DNA of 33,488 nucleotides. It comes from an uncultured Paraglaciecola sp. Lineage in GTDB: Bacteria > Pseudomonadota > Gammaproteobacteria > Enterobacterales > Alteromonadaceae. The stretch is from positions 1 through 33,488 of the forward strand of contig NZ_CAJXPA010000032.1 of assembly GCF_913058035.1 (NCBI RefSeq), read 5' to 3'. Positions 15,835 to 24,150 of this stretch are shown piece after piece. The position numbers and the translations under genes were made by a program. The stretch's first letter is position 1; each line of letters begins with the position of its first letter. The notes beneath the pieces were generated by a model. It made no database searches. It saw only the letters and a list, made by a program, of their open reading frames with translations, and had not been told where the DNA came from.

Positions 15835-17793
15835 TTATCGTTTTTTATCGTTTTTTAAAGTTTTGCTAAACAGCTTTCGCTCCAGCCATAAGACACTCAT
15901 AGATAACACCAAAAGTCCCCAAAGCCAGATTTTATCAAGGGGTTTTACTGAAGTTTTCTCAAATCGTTGGGTGTTTTGTTGTTTTGCTATCTTCTGGCTG
16001 ATGAGTTGATTCTTTACTTGTCTCCATTCTTGCCAATCTTGTTCCGCATGAGCATAAAACCATGTCTCTATTGAGGTGTCTGGCTTATGTGGTGTAGCGG
16101 CTAATACTGAATGTTTTGTCCAAGCAAGCTTTTGCCATCCTGCATTGGTTGGCCATATTGTGAGACAGCGTTGTTCGACTTGCAATATGTCCTGGGTCAA
16201 TATTAAAGAGCGCGGGTGTTGGTCATATGTGGTCACACCTGAAGCTGTAGCGCCAAGTACACATTTTTGCAGATGCTGATTGACCCAAGTTAATGTGTCA
16301 GACGCGGCGTTTAACCAATAGGGTGCTTGTCTGGGTCTGGCTAATCCAAATATAACACTTTGCCAATAGTGGCTATATTGTCCAGTCAATCCTGATGTCT
16401 GCCAGCCATAAGTGCCATTAATCAGTGATACCGCCACGTGTCCTAAACCAACTTTACTGTGAGATACCAATATTTGGGCGTCGTTACTTTGCACCAGAGA
16501 TGAATTGTTAGCGGAAGTTATAACAGCCTTTGCTAACGGCATAACACCTTCAATTTTGCTGTGAGGCCATCTAGGGATCGCTGAGAAACTTGCCACATCT
16601 AAAGGTTGTATTTTGATATCCGGAAGCCAATCAAGTAACGGCACGGGCCAAGCGTTGATGAGCGCATTATCGGCAATGATATATACGCCTAAACCATTTT
16701 TAGTGGCTTTTTTTAAAGCTGTCATCTGCTTTGCGTTTAATGTCAGTAATGCGCGACCATCTATTATCAGCCAATCAAAGTGAATTAATGCTTGGTCAGT
16801 AAAAGGTGAGGTGATTGGTGCTAATTGTGCAGCACTTAAATTGATATTTTGTCGGATATCTTTAGTTTGACTAATTTGTGTTAAAACGCTTATTTGACTG
16901 CCTAATTGCGCGGCCCAATTTTTTAATTGTCGGGTTTCAAAAGAGGCAGCGGATTGCTTAATCAGTATTCTGAAAGGTATAGGCTTAGTAACTGAAAACG
17001 CAAGAGGTTCATCTAGTAGAGGCTGCATAACGCCAGGCTCGCTTAGCTGCAGTCGATAGACCCATTGCCCCATGCTTTTTGCTGGAAAGCTAAGACTAAA
17101 ATGTTCTGAAGCTTTGAGCCTTATGGTGTCGACACGTTGTCCCACAGGGTCGAGTAAATTCAATTCATAAATGTGATCTGCTGCAAGCGCGTCAATGCCT
17201 TGCAGTTGCCCTTTTACTTCAATAAATTGGCCTATGGCTAACTCTCTCGGCCAAGACATATTGATCAGTCCGAGACGAGGTGTAGATGCAGAAAACCTGA
17301 CTGAAATATTGTTGAAAGCTTCACCCATCAATAGTTGCATATCTTGCCACTGCGATAAACTTAGTCCATCCCCTACAACATGTAGATTCTCGAATCTTGG
17401 TTGGTAAGATAACAATTGCGATGGGATCTCAATCAGAGTTGCGGTATCCAGTATATTCTTGTTATTTATCGATATAACCGCTTCACGTAAAACAAAAACA
17501 GCTTGTTGTGTGTCTATTTGCACTATTTGCTCTAACTGCTCAGTGGTTGCACCGTGAGTAACGAGATAAGTGACTGACGCTTGGTTATTGGTTAGCTGTA
17601 TATCAAAAGCTAAGCCAAGAACCGTAAGAGCAGCCACTGTGTTAGTCAATAGTATTGCCGCTAGCCTCGTTTTGTTTTGTTTTAGCCGTTGGCTAGCAAA
17701 GTAACCAGCGACAGCTAAGCCAATAACTAACAGCACAACCAATACACTTGCAGCGAATGTATAATGAGAGAATAACCCGAGTGAGAAAGTCAC
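15835..17793 (-). CDS. Large membrane protein with amidotransferase-like region, last gene of the MoxR block
   Basis: A 652-aa membrane protein of unproven function. Two N-terminal membrane segments (about 13-33 and 42-63) and one near the C-terminus (IWLWGLLVLSMSVLWLE) bracket a large, probably periplasmic, region. The middle (about 330-440) has the pattern FDWLIIDGRALLTL then GLGVYIIAD, reminiscent of the glutamine-amidotransferase-like fold found in membrane proteins of MoxR/BatA operons; no catalytic Cys-His pair is evident. GTG start at 17793 overlaps the previous stop by 4 bp (GTGA), indicating translational coupling. Direct repeats of TTTTTATCG lie at the 3' end (15833-15856). Confidence 0.8.
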   Translation of the reverse strand: MTFSLGLFSHYTFAASVLVVLLVIGLAVAGYFASQRLKQNKTRLAAILLTNTVAALTVLGLAFDIQLTNNQASVTYLVTHGATTEQLEQIVQIDTQQAVFVLREAVISINNKNILDTATLIEIPSQLLSYQPRFENLHVVGDGLSLSQWQDMQLLMGEAFNNISVRFSASTPRLGLINMSWPRELAIGQFIEVKGQLQGIDALAADHIYELNLLDPVGQRVDTIRLKASEHFSLSFPAKSMGQWVYRLQLSEPGVMQPLLDEPLAFSVTKPIPFRILIKQSAASFETRQLKNWAAQLGSQISVLTQISQTKDIRQNINLSAAQLAPITSPFTDQALIHFDWLIIDGRALLTLNAKQMTALKKATKNGLGVYIIADNALINAWPVPLLDWLPDIKIQPLDVASFSAIPRWPHSKIEGVMPLAKAVITSANNSSLVQSNDAQILVSHSKVGLGHVAVSLINGTYGWQTSGLTGQYSHYWQSVIFGLARPRQAPYWLNAASDTLTWVNQHLQKCVLGATASGVTTYDQHPRSLILTQDILQVEQRCLTIWPTNAGWQKLAWTKHSVLAATPHKPDTSIETWFYAHAEQDWQEWRQVKNQLISQKIAKQQNTQRFEKTSVKPLDKIWLWGLLVLSMSVLWLERKLFSKTLKNDKKR

Positions 17794-20108
17794 GGTTGCG
17801 ACCCCTTTTTGTGCGTTTTTTCATACTGTTGTAAAAATGTCTGGTGCTTTTGTAGCATAGTGTTCTGAAGAGAATAGGATGTTTGTCTCGTCGATGGTGC
17901 TGCGATAGGCGAGGGCAGTGTTTGCCACAATTTTTCTGTCAATGCATTGATACAATCCTGACAATTTTCTAGAGTAAAAGAGTCAGCTTGCTGTACTCTT
18001 TCCAATGTAGCGATAAAAGTAATGTCTTTAGGGTGTGTTGTTAGTTGTGCAGAAAAATAGGCTTTAACATACTCAAGTACGTTTTTCTGCTCACTTGTAA
18101 GGGGGTGTCCGTTAAGTTGTTTTGAGTGGTTGATTAGCATATTGGCTAAAATAGCAATGGCCTTTGAAGGGCGGTTGTCAGTTGATGTTTTTTCATTGCG
18201 CTGATAACTAAGAATATCTGATAAATCACCCTGATAACGGCGTTTTTCGGATACTGGGGGCGGTTCAAAGCCTAAGCGTTTAACGTAAATACGATCGGCC
18301 TGTTTAGCTCGATTAAGAAAAGCCAAGGCTTGGTTTTCAAAGGGAAGGGCAAGCTCTGGTTCCGATAGATGAAGATGTAATTCAGCTTGCCACATATTAG
18401 CAATGGCGCGTTTCATCAACAGTGCAGGGCTAGGCAGTCCTTTTTTGATAAAATTGCCATTGTCGGCTTCACCATGAGCATGACCAAACTGCTGAATAAT
18501 TTGACTGTAGCCAGATTTATCAGTCTGCGGTGATTGATTTTCCGCGTTGTTATGCTCATGTCCTGCCGCTGCTGATGGTGACTTTTCATTTGCATGTTCT
18601 TCATGCTCTTCATGTTCATTATGTTCTATATTGGGGCCCGCCTCCATTGATTGAAGTGTGCCACTATCAAATTCATCACCTAAGAACTGCCCATACTTTT
18701 GTTTCAGAAAGCTTTGAGCTATGCCTAGATCAACAGATGTGCGGTTAAAATTTTCAATCGAGAGATTGGCTTTAGTAGCAATCAATTGTTTGGTTTCAAT
18801 AATGATTTGTCGCTGACTTTTAAAATACTCCGGAAGAAAGTCCATAAACAAACCGTCCGCTATCAGCGTCTGTTGTTCTTCTTCAAGCCAGCGTATAATT
18901 TTGCTGGCAGAGCGACTTTGCTGCGCGACTGGCATGCGGTTATCCCATGCTTTAATACTGAAATATAGTTCGTCTCCAGGCTGCATACCCAATTCAACTA
19001 AGTCCCAGCTTTTAAAGAAATGAGCTTTGCCCTCAATCATCGACTCGGAGTCAAATAGAAACGTTTGATCACGAAATTTGACTGCTTCTCCAGAGCCACT
19101 GGCAATAGATGCCAGTATTTCGACTCTCCCTATACCAAAGTCATCTTCGATTGATACTGTCGCTTGCACGTTAGGAATGGCATTTTTAGCCAATTTGGTA
19201 ATAGTCTCAGTGGGTGCGATAAAGCGAATGGTTGGCTTAGTGTCTGCGGTAACAGCAAGGGTGTGGATATCCCCCAGCATCCTATTATTAACAGTAATAT
19301 AGTAAACACCTGATTGATTTATCGTTGCAAGGGCTTGGTAGTGGTTAGCAGTTTGTTCAATAAGCGAGATACGTTGTTTGTCTGGAAGCGTAATAGACAC
19401 ATCGTTTTGCTGATTGACGTTATTGATACCAATCAGTTGAAATTGCCAAGTGACTGTTGAGCCAGCAATCAATTCTAAATTTAAGTCTGTTGTTTGCCAT
19501 GCTGTTAAACCTGTGTAGCTGGGTGGTGTGACCGTCATGCTTTTGGTCTCAAGTCTAATGAGTTTGGACTGTTTAGGTGCTTCATTAATCAATCGAGTAT
19601 TGGCTGTTTCAGCTTTAAGTAAAAGGTCTAAAGGCAACACTTCAATCAATGTGAATATTAAAACTGCAAGAGCACTTAGCAGCAACGCGGACTTACATGA
19701 ATACTTGGGTAAGTGTGAACCAAGTTCTGTTGACAATAATGTGTCTATTTGTGGCTGAATTCGTGTTTTTTGTAACTGCTGTAGGGTTGTAAGAGAGCCA
19801 CTAGGCAGCAATACCAGTTCTGCACTTTCTTCACACTCGCTGAATTGTCGATTCAGATGCAGCAGTACCTTATTCGCGGTAATGTCTTGATATTGGCGAC
19901 TTCGAGAAAAAACCAACGCAGCAAAGCCCATCATCAATGTCACTGCTGCTAATGGCCAAACAATCCATTTAGTCATCCAATAAGCGGCTAGGCCTAAACA
20001 AATGCCAATCAAAAGTGTGTAAGCAAGTTTTTGCAATAACCATCTTTGCCTAAGACGCGTGACAATTTTATTCATTTTTTTGTTTGGTGTGTTTATCTGA
20101 CTAGACAA
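17790..20108 (-). CDS. DUF4175-like large membrane protein with His/Glu-rich tract
   Basis: A 772-aa protein resembling the DUF4175 family, unknown function. Two N-terminal membrane segments (about 29-68) and a third near 140-160 precede Ig-like beta segments (about 190-400: TPPSYTG, GVYYITVNNR, IEDDFGIGRVEI, YFSIKAWDNR) that should be periplasmic. Residues 495-545 contain eight His among Glu/Asn (EHNEHEEHEEHANE, GHEH, GHAHGE), a possible metal-binding tract. The C-terminal third is helical. The frame starts with TTG immediately after the stop of the BatA-like gene; ATG at 20075 is an alternative. It overlaps the next gene by 4 bp. Confidence 0.8.
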   Translation of the reverse strand: MSSQINTPNKKMNKIVTRLRQRWLLQKLAYTLLIGICLGLAAYWMTKWIVWPLAAVTLMMGFAALVFSRSRQYQDITANKVLLHLNRQFSECEESAELVLLPSGSLTTLQQLQKTRIQPQIDTLLSTELGSHLPKYSCKSALLLSALAVLIFTLIEVLPLDLLLKAETANTRLINEAPKQSKLIRLETKSMTVTPPSYTGLTAWQTTDLNLELIAGSTVTWQFQLIGINNVNQQNDVSITLPDKQRISLIEQTANHYQALATINQSGVYYITVNNRMLGDIHTLAVTADTKPTIRFIAPTETITKLAKNAIPNVQATVSIEDDFGIGRVEILASIASGSGEAVKFRDQTFLFDSESMIEGKAHFFKSWDLVELGMQPGDELYFSIKAWDNRMPVAQQSRSASKIIRWLEEEQQTLIADGLFMDFLPEYFKSQRQIIIETKQLIATKANLSIENFNRTSVDLGIAQSFLKQKYGQFLGDEFDSGTLQSMEAGPNIEHNEHEEHEEHANEKSPSAAAGHEHNNAENQSPQTDKSGYSQIIQQFGHAHGEADNGNFIKKGLPSPALLMKRAIANMWQAELHLHLSEPELALPFENQALAFLNRAKQADRIYVKRLGFEPPPVSEKRRYQGDLSDILSYQRNEKTSTDNRPSKAIAILANMLINHSKQLNGHPLTSEQKNVLEYVKAYFSAQLTTHPKDITFIATLERVQQADSFTLENCQDCINALTEKLWQTLPSPIAAPSTRQTSYSLQNTMLQKHQTFLQQYEKTHKKGSQP

Positions 20109-21284
20109 TTATTGGTCCAGCCCGGATTTTAGTCGATGGTTAGGCCACTCGCTGAGCAACCTCTCTAGAATAAATAGTGCGACTAATATTAAAACCAACC
20201 AGATATGTAACGATGTCGAATGAATGGCTTTACCGAGTGATTCTTTGTTGGGTGTCAGTGTCTTTGGAGGATTACTCATTAATGAGGATTGATTAATCTG
20301 TTCTGTGGTTAATCGAGAATTCTCTAACCACCAAACTTGGCTTTGTGATGAATACAATAACCGCACTAGGGTTAATACAAAGTCTGCCTGTTTAATATTG
20401 GTAAGCGCTTGCTGAGTGATATATGTGAGTTGCCATTGTTCATCAACAGGAGAGTGTTGCTGAGTAAAGTTTTGTTGGCTGAGGTCAATTGTTTTATCAT
20501 ATTTTAGTAAGTGCTTACTGTCTTCATCTGTGAATTTTTTTGAAGTGTATATAGCTTTTGTGTTTAAATTATTATGAGTGTTAATGGCCTCAAGAGCTGC
20601 ACGTATATACACCAATAGTGGTTCACTTGAAGCATCATAGATGACTTTTATGTTTGCTGAATATTGCTGAGTTACATTCGCTATAGGTATTGTTTTTATT
20701 TGCCATTCAACCCGTTCAGGGAGCGCTGTTTTCGCTCCTATAAACTGTTTTAGGCGGTTTGTTGTATACACAGTTACCATCTCATTAGCTGATAGCTGTG
20801 TTATGTAGTTTGCCACTTTACTCCATATATTTAGGGTGGGCGTTTGTTGCGTATTAGTCGACCATTGGGCTAATTCTGTTGTATTGATGTTGCGGTTTTT
20901 TATGCCAAGTAGTACTAAATTTACATCATGGGCTTGATCCATTAATGTCTGTTTTTCAGCGTCTGTAGCATGATTTAACCAGTCTTCAGTTAACAAAACG
21001 TGTGACGGTTGATTGGCGCTGTTCGATTCATGCTGCCAATACAATTGAGCCAGTATCAAAGTGGCGATGAATAACATAAACATTCGCAGTCCCAGTAATA
21101 TTAACTGGGTCAATCTGAGCTGACGTAACATGGGCGAGGTTTTTACTTGGATAAATGCAATATGCGCAAACGCGATAACACGAGGCCGTGCTTTGCTTAA
21201 TAAATGAATACCCAGCGGGATCAGCAAGCTCAATAAACCCAACATAGCTAAGGGTGACTGTAATATGAAAGGCATTTCAAACAT
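20109..21284 (-). CDS. BatA-like membrane protein
   Basis: A 391-aa protein with a BatA-type N-terminal domain: FILQSPLAMLGLLSLLIPLGIHLL (membrane segment 1), the KARPRVIAFAHIAFI motif, and a second segment LILLGLRMFMLFIATLILAQ (about 60-80). A C-terminal membrane helix (LHIWLVLILVALFILERLL) closes it. The middle, about 85-355, should be periplasmic. No MIDAS motif is evident, so it resembles BatA-domain scaffold proteins rather than a full VWA protein. It follows the DUF58 gene by 30 bp and abuts the DUF4175-like gene. Probably part of a membrane complex with its neighbours; role unproven. Confidence 0.85.
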   Translation of the reverse strand: MFEMPFILQSPLAMLGLLSLLIPLGIHLLSKARPRVIAFAHIAFIQVKTSPMLRQLRLTQLILLGLRMFMLFIATLILAQLYWQHESNSANQPSHVLLTEDWLNHATDAEKQTLMDQAHDVNLVLLGIKNRNINTTELAQWSTNTQQTPTLNIWSKVANYITQLSANEMVTVYTTNRLKQFIGAKTALPERVEWQIKTIPIANVTQQYSANIKVIYDASSEPLLVYIRAALEAINTHNNLNTKAIYTSKKFTDEDSKHLLKYDKTIDLSQQNFTQQHSPVDEQWQLTYITQQALTNIKQADFVLTLVRLLYSSQSQVWWLENSRLTTEQINQSSLMSNPPKTLTPNKESLGKAIHSTSLHIWLVLILVALFILERLLSEWPNHRLKSGLDQ

Positions 21285-21314
21285 GACTGTTGCTAGCCCA
21301 CAGATAACATCTGT

Positions 21315-22241
21315 TCATCGCAATTTTTGCCTTGCTGCTAAAAACCGGTGTAATGTTGAGTCTAATGGCTGGTCAATGTTGGCGATACAGTGCTGAACGT
21401 TGAGCTGGTTAAAAGTCTTTATCAGCGCTTTTTGCCATGTTTGCCTTGCCAGCAGGTAGTCAGTTTTTACATCGTCAGCAGACACTAAAATTTGCCGCTT
21501 ACTTTCTCTGTCCTCGAAGCGAATTTGCCCTCTATAGGGGAAATTGAGTTCATCATCACTTTCTAATTGCACTGCAATAACTTCGGTTCGTTTGCTAACC
21601 ACACTTTGCATAAAGTCGCTAATTTCATGGCCTTTTTGATAAAAATCACTGAGTACGAAAATAAGGCTATTGGATTGCATGCGGCTTAAATGGCGCTGCA
21701 AAATTTGCGGCGAAGGGAAAACTGAACCGGTAGACATCTGGCTGAGTAACAGCAGCAATTTTTGCCAGTGTTGCTTACCGGTTAAAGCGGGCGAAAAGTG
21801 CAGGCTCTCACTCGACAGCCCCAATAAACCGACGGCATCACTTTGTTTGTGTGCGATGTAAGCGATAGTGGCCAACAGGTGTTTAGCATAATCAAATTTA
21901 TGCCAGCCTTTGTTAGATTTTGATTTAGAATGAGAGTCAGATCTAGATTCAGACGATCGTTGCAACATAGATGCACTGGCATCTAACACTAGCCAAATAT
22001 TGATATTGCTTTCACGCTCTGCTTCTCGCACAAAATATCGGTCTGAGCGAGCAAATAACTTCCAATCAATATTGCCAAGAGCATCGCCAGGTTCATAGGC
22101 GCGATACTGGCTGAATTCTAGACCTGAACCGCGCTGCACACTGTCATGTAATCCATGCAATAAGCCTTCGGCAACCGTTTTTGCTACCAAAGGCATATCT
22201 TTGATACTGGCGAGTACAAGTGGGTCAATAAGTGGTTGCAT
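21315..22241 (-). CDS. DUF58 (VWA-like) protein, MoxR partner
   Basis: A 308-aa DUF58 protein. The family core YEPGDALGNIDWKLFARSD (49-67) is followed by a von Willebrand-like MIDAS start DASAS (87-91). DUF58 proteins are nearly always encoded beside MoxR ATPases, and that pairing is kept here (20 bp downstream). It has no N-terminal membrane segments, unlike longer DUF58 proteins, so it should be cytosolic. Odd feature: a Ser/Lys/Asp-rich insert at about 94-112 (SSESRSDSHSKSKSNKG) right after the MIDAS strand. By analogy with RavA-ViaA and NorQ-NorD, it may link the ATPase to its target. Confidence 0.93.
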   Translation of the reverse strand: MQPLIDPLVLASIKDMPLVAKTVAEGLLHGLHDSVQRGSGLEFSQYRAYEPGDALGNIDWKLFARSDRYFVREAERESNINIWLVLDASASMLQRSSESRSDSHSKSKSNKGWHKFDYAKHLLATIAYIAHKQSDAVGLLGLSSESLHFSPALTGKQHWQKLLLLLSQMSTGSVFPSPQILQRHLSRMQSNSLIFVLSDFYQKGHEISDFMQSVVSKRTEVIAVQLESDDELNFPYRGQIRFEDRESKRQILVSADDVKTDYLLARQTWQKALIKTFNQLNVQHCIANIDQPLDSTLHRFLAARQKLR

Positions 22242-22261
22242 GCTATCCGCTTTCTAACATG

Positions 22262-23299
22262 TTAAACAGCGGGGGATAATGGGGAAGAAGCGCCAAAAGG
22301 GCTGGCTGGCTGTGCTAAATCCTTTAATAAACTATCGACTACATCATCGGGGGATATATTCTGCGCTTCTGCTTGAAAGCTCAATAACAGTCTATGTCTT
22401 AACACTCCATGGGCCACCTGTTTGATATCATTCATGGTAACGGCAAAGCGTTTTGACAGTAACGCATTAGCTTTGGCACACAACACCATTGCTTGACCTG
22501 CACGAGGCCCTGCTCCCCATCGCACGTATTGATTAACAGCTGATGACTGACTATTGCCAGGGCGTGTATTACGGGCGAGTTGATTGATGTATACCAGTAG
22601 CGGTTCGGATATTTCTATATCTCTGACCACATGTTGCAAGCTGATAATCTGTTGTGCATTGAGTACCGCATTTATCTTGGCTTGGGTATTACCTGTGGTA
22701 CGTCGCAAAATCTCTATTTCTTCTGATTCAGAAGGATAATCAACTTTTATAAACATTAAAAATCGATCAAGCTGTGCCTCTGGTAAAGGATAGGTACCTG
22801 CTTGCTCAACAGGGTTTTGAGTGGCTAATACAAAAAACGGTTTAGGTAAGGCGTAACTGGTTCCCGCGTAACTAATGCTCTTTTCTTGCATAGCTTCCAG
22901 CAGCGCTGCTTGAGTTTTAGGCGGAGTACGATTGATTTCGTCGGCTAACAGAATGTTGGTAAAAACGGGGCCTTGCTGAAACTTAAAAAAACGGTCCCCT
23001 GACTCATGATCGGTTTCCAATATTTCGGTGCCAATAATATCACTGGGCATTAAATCTGGCGTAAACTGCACGCGTTTAAAGCCCAGCTCGAGCGTTTCTG
23101 CTAAGGCATTGACCATAAGTGTTTTAGCTAGTCCTGGCACACCTTCTAATAAACAATGCCCGCCAGCTAACATACTGATCAACAATTGCTGGATCACCTC
23201 TTTCTGTCCAACAATCACTTTACCCACTTCATGCTCAATCAGAGCCAACTTGTCCAGTAATACAAGAACGTCTTGTTCGGATAAATTCTGTCTACTCAT
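22262..23299 (-). CDS. MoxR-family AAA+ ATPase
   Basis: A 345-aa MoxR-type AAA+ ATPase (AAA_3). Walker A GVPGLAKT is at 53-60, Walker B LLADE at 117-121, sensor 1 ATQNP at 159-163, the arginine-finger segment LDRF at 177-180, and a C-terminal lid domain follows. MoxR ATPases act as chaperones in maturation or metal loading of enzyme complexes, usually with a VWA-type partner; the DUF58 gene 20 bp downstream supplies it. The client is unknown; the TldD/TldE pair and the DUF4159 protein upstream in the same block are the obvious candidates. AAGAG precedes the ATG. Confidence 0.96.
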   Translation of the reverse strand: MSRQNLSEQDVLVLLDKLALIEHEVGKVIVGQKEVIQQLLISMLAGGHCLLEGVPGLAKTLMVNALAETLELGFKRVQFTPDLMPSDIIGTEILETDHESGDRFFKFQQGPVFTNILLADEINRTPPKTQAALLEAMQEKSISYAGTSYALPKPFFVLATQNPVEQAGTYPLPEAQLDRFLMFIKVDYPSESEEIEILRRTTGNTQAKINAVLNAQQIISLQHVVRDIEISEPLLVYINQLARNTRPGNSQSSAVNQYVRWGAGPRAGQAMVLCAKANALLSKRFAVTMNDIKQVAHGVLRHRLLLSFQAEAQNISPDDVVDSLLKDLAQPASPFGASSPLSPAV

Positions 23300-23321
23300 G
23301 TTTACTCTTAATAATGTAATG

Positions 23322-23382
23322 AAAAAAAACCAACAAACTAAAGCTAAAAGTAAAAGAAAATCTTTGTCTTTGTTTTGGTTTT
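23322..23382 (-). terminator. Weak terminator-like stem between the DUF4159 and MoxR genes
   Basis: On the minus strand, AAAACCAAAACAAAG (23382-23368) can pair imperfectly with CTTTAGTTTGTTGGTTTT (23343-23326), followed by more T for a run of eight. The stem is AT-rich, with a long loop. It lies in the 94-bp gap, the largest inside the eight-gene block, and may only attenuate read-through. Confidence 0.25.
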
Positions 23383-23393
23383 ATCTCTTGCTT

Positions 23394-24092
23394 TTAAGCC
23401 GTCATTGCATATATGACAATGTTGACTGCAAACTTTGTGTTGTCGATTTTTAACCAACGTTTGTTTCTAAAGTCGTAATCCCATTCACAACCCAAGTCTT
23501 TATTGCTATATAAAACGGCTATTCTGCCATTTATTTCAATAGCTTTGAGGTATTCGTGAACCAAATCGTCGCCCCAACCATTTAGCTCAACTGAGGTACG
23601 TGGTGGCCCGTCAAATTCAAAAAATGACGAATATAACGGATGGTTATTAGGAATTTTTTTTAGCGCCTTTGGGCCAAACATATCCGCCATTTGTGCTTCA
23701 AACGTTTTGGCAAACATACCGTCGATGTCATGATTACAATCATCTACAAAAACAAATCCGCCATTCTCAACATAACGCTGAAAATTTTGTCTTTCTTGCA
23801 AGTTAAACTGCACTAATCTGTGCCCTGCCATATAACAAAAGGGCGCACTTAACATACTAGGATCAGACAGCGGTATCACTCGTTCCTGCAAGTCTACTCG
23901 CAAGCTAGTGTACTCAATTAATGAATTAAGTACATTCGCGGGCATTCGTTCATCTACTTCCCAATTACCTGATTCGTAACTCAAGCGGGTAAAGTAAAAG
24001 TCGTATTCACTATTTTGAGCAGACACGGCACATGGCAATGCCCCACAAACAGCAACAGCGCAACTAGAAAGTATGAAATGACGGCGATCCAT
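23394..24092 (-). CDS. DUF4159 protein with Tat-like signal
   Basis: A 232-aa protein resembling DUF4159. The N-terminus MDRRHFILSSCAVAVCGALP, then CAVSAQ, looks like a twin-arginine signal with an A-x-A type cleavage site near residue 26, so the mature domain is probably periplasmic. The body has DFYFTRLSYESGNWEVD and FVFVDDCNHDIDGMF, typical of the family (a Rossmann-like or amidotransferase-like fold is possible). The frame is open to ATG 24119, but that would put nine extra residues before the RR pair; neither start has a clear Shine-Dalgarno. DUF4159 genes commonly lie beside MoxR/DUF58 genes, as here. Confidence 0.85.
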   Translation of the reverse strand: MDRRHFILSSCAVAVCGALPCAVSAQNSEYDFYFTRLSYESGNWEVDERMPANVLNSLIEYTSLRVDLQERVIPLSDPSMLSAPFCYMAGHRLVQFNLQERQNFQRYVENGGFVFVDDCNHDIDGMFAKTFEAQMADMFGPKALKKIPNNHPLYSSFFEFDGPPRTSVELNGWGDDLVHEYLKAIEINGRIAVLYSNKDLGCEWDYDFRNKRWLKIDNTKFAVNIVIYAMTA

Positions 24093-24150
24093 ATGGATAA
24101 AATGTGAGCGATAAGCCATAAACTATTGACGTTAGCTTATGGCAAGATGC

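Noticed and set aside
23028..23453. Plus-strand open frame of 141 codons across MoxR and the following gap
   Set aside because: It runs antisense to Walker motifs of MoxR and has no ribosome site or recognisable domain.
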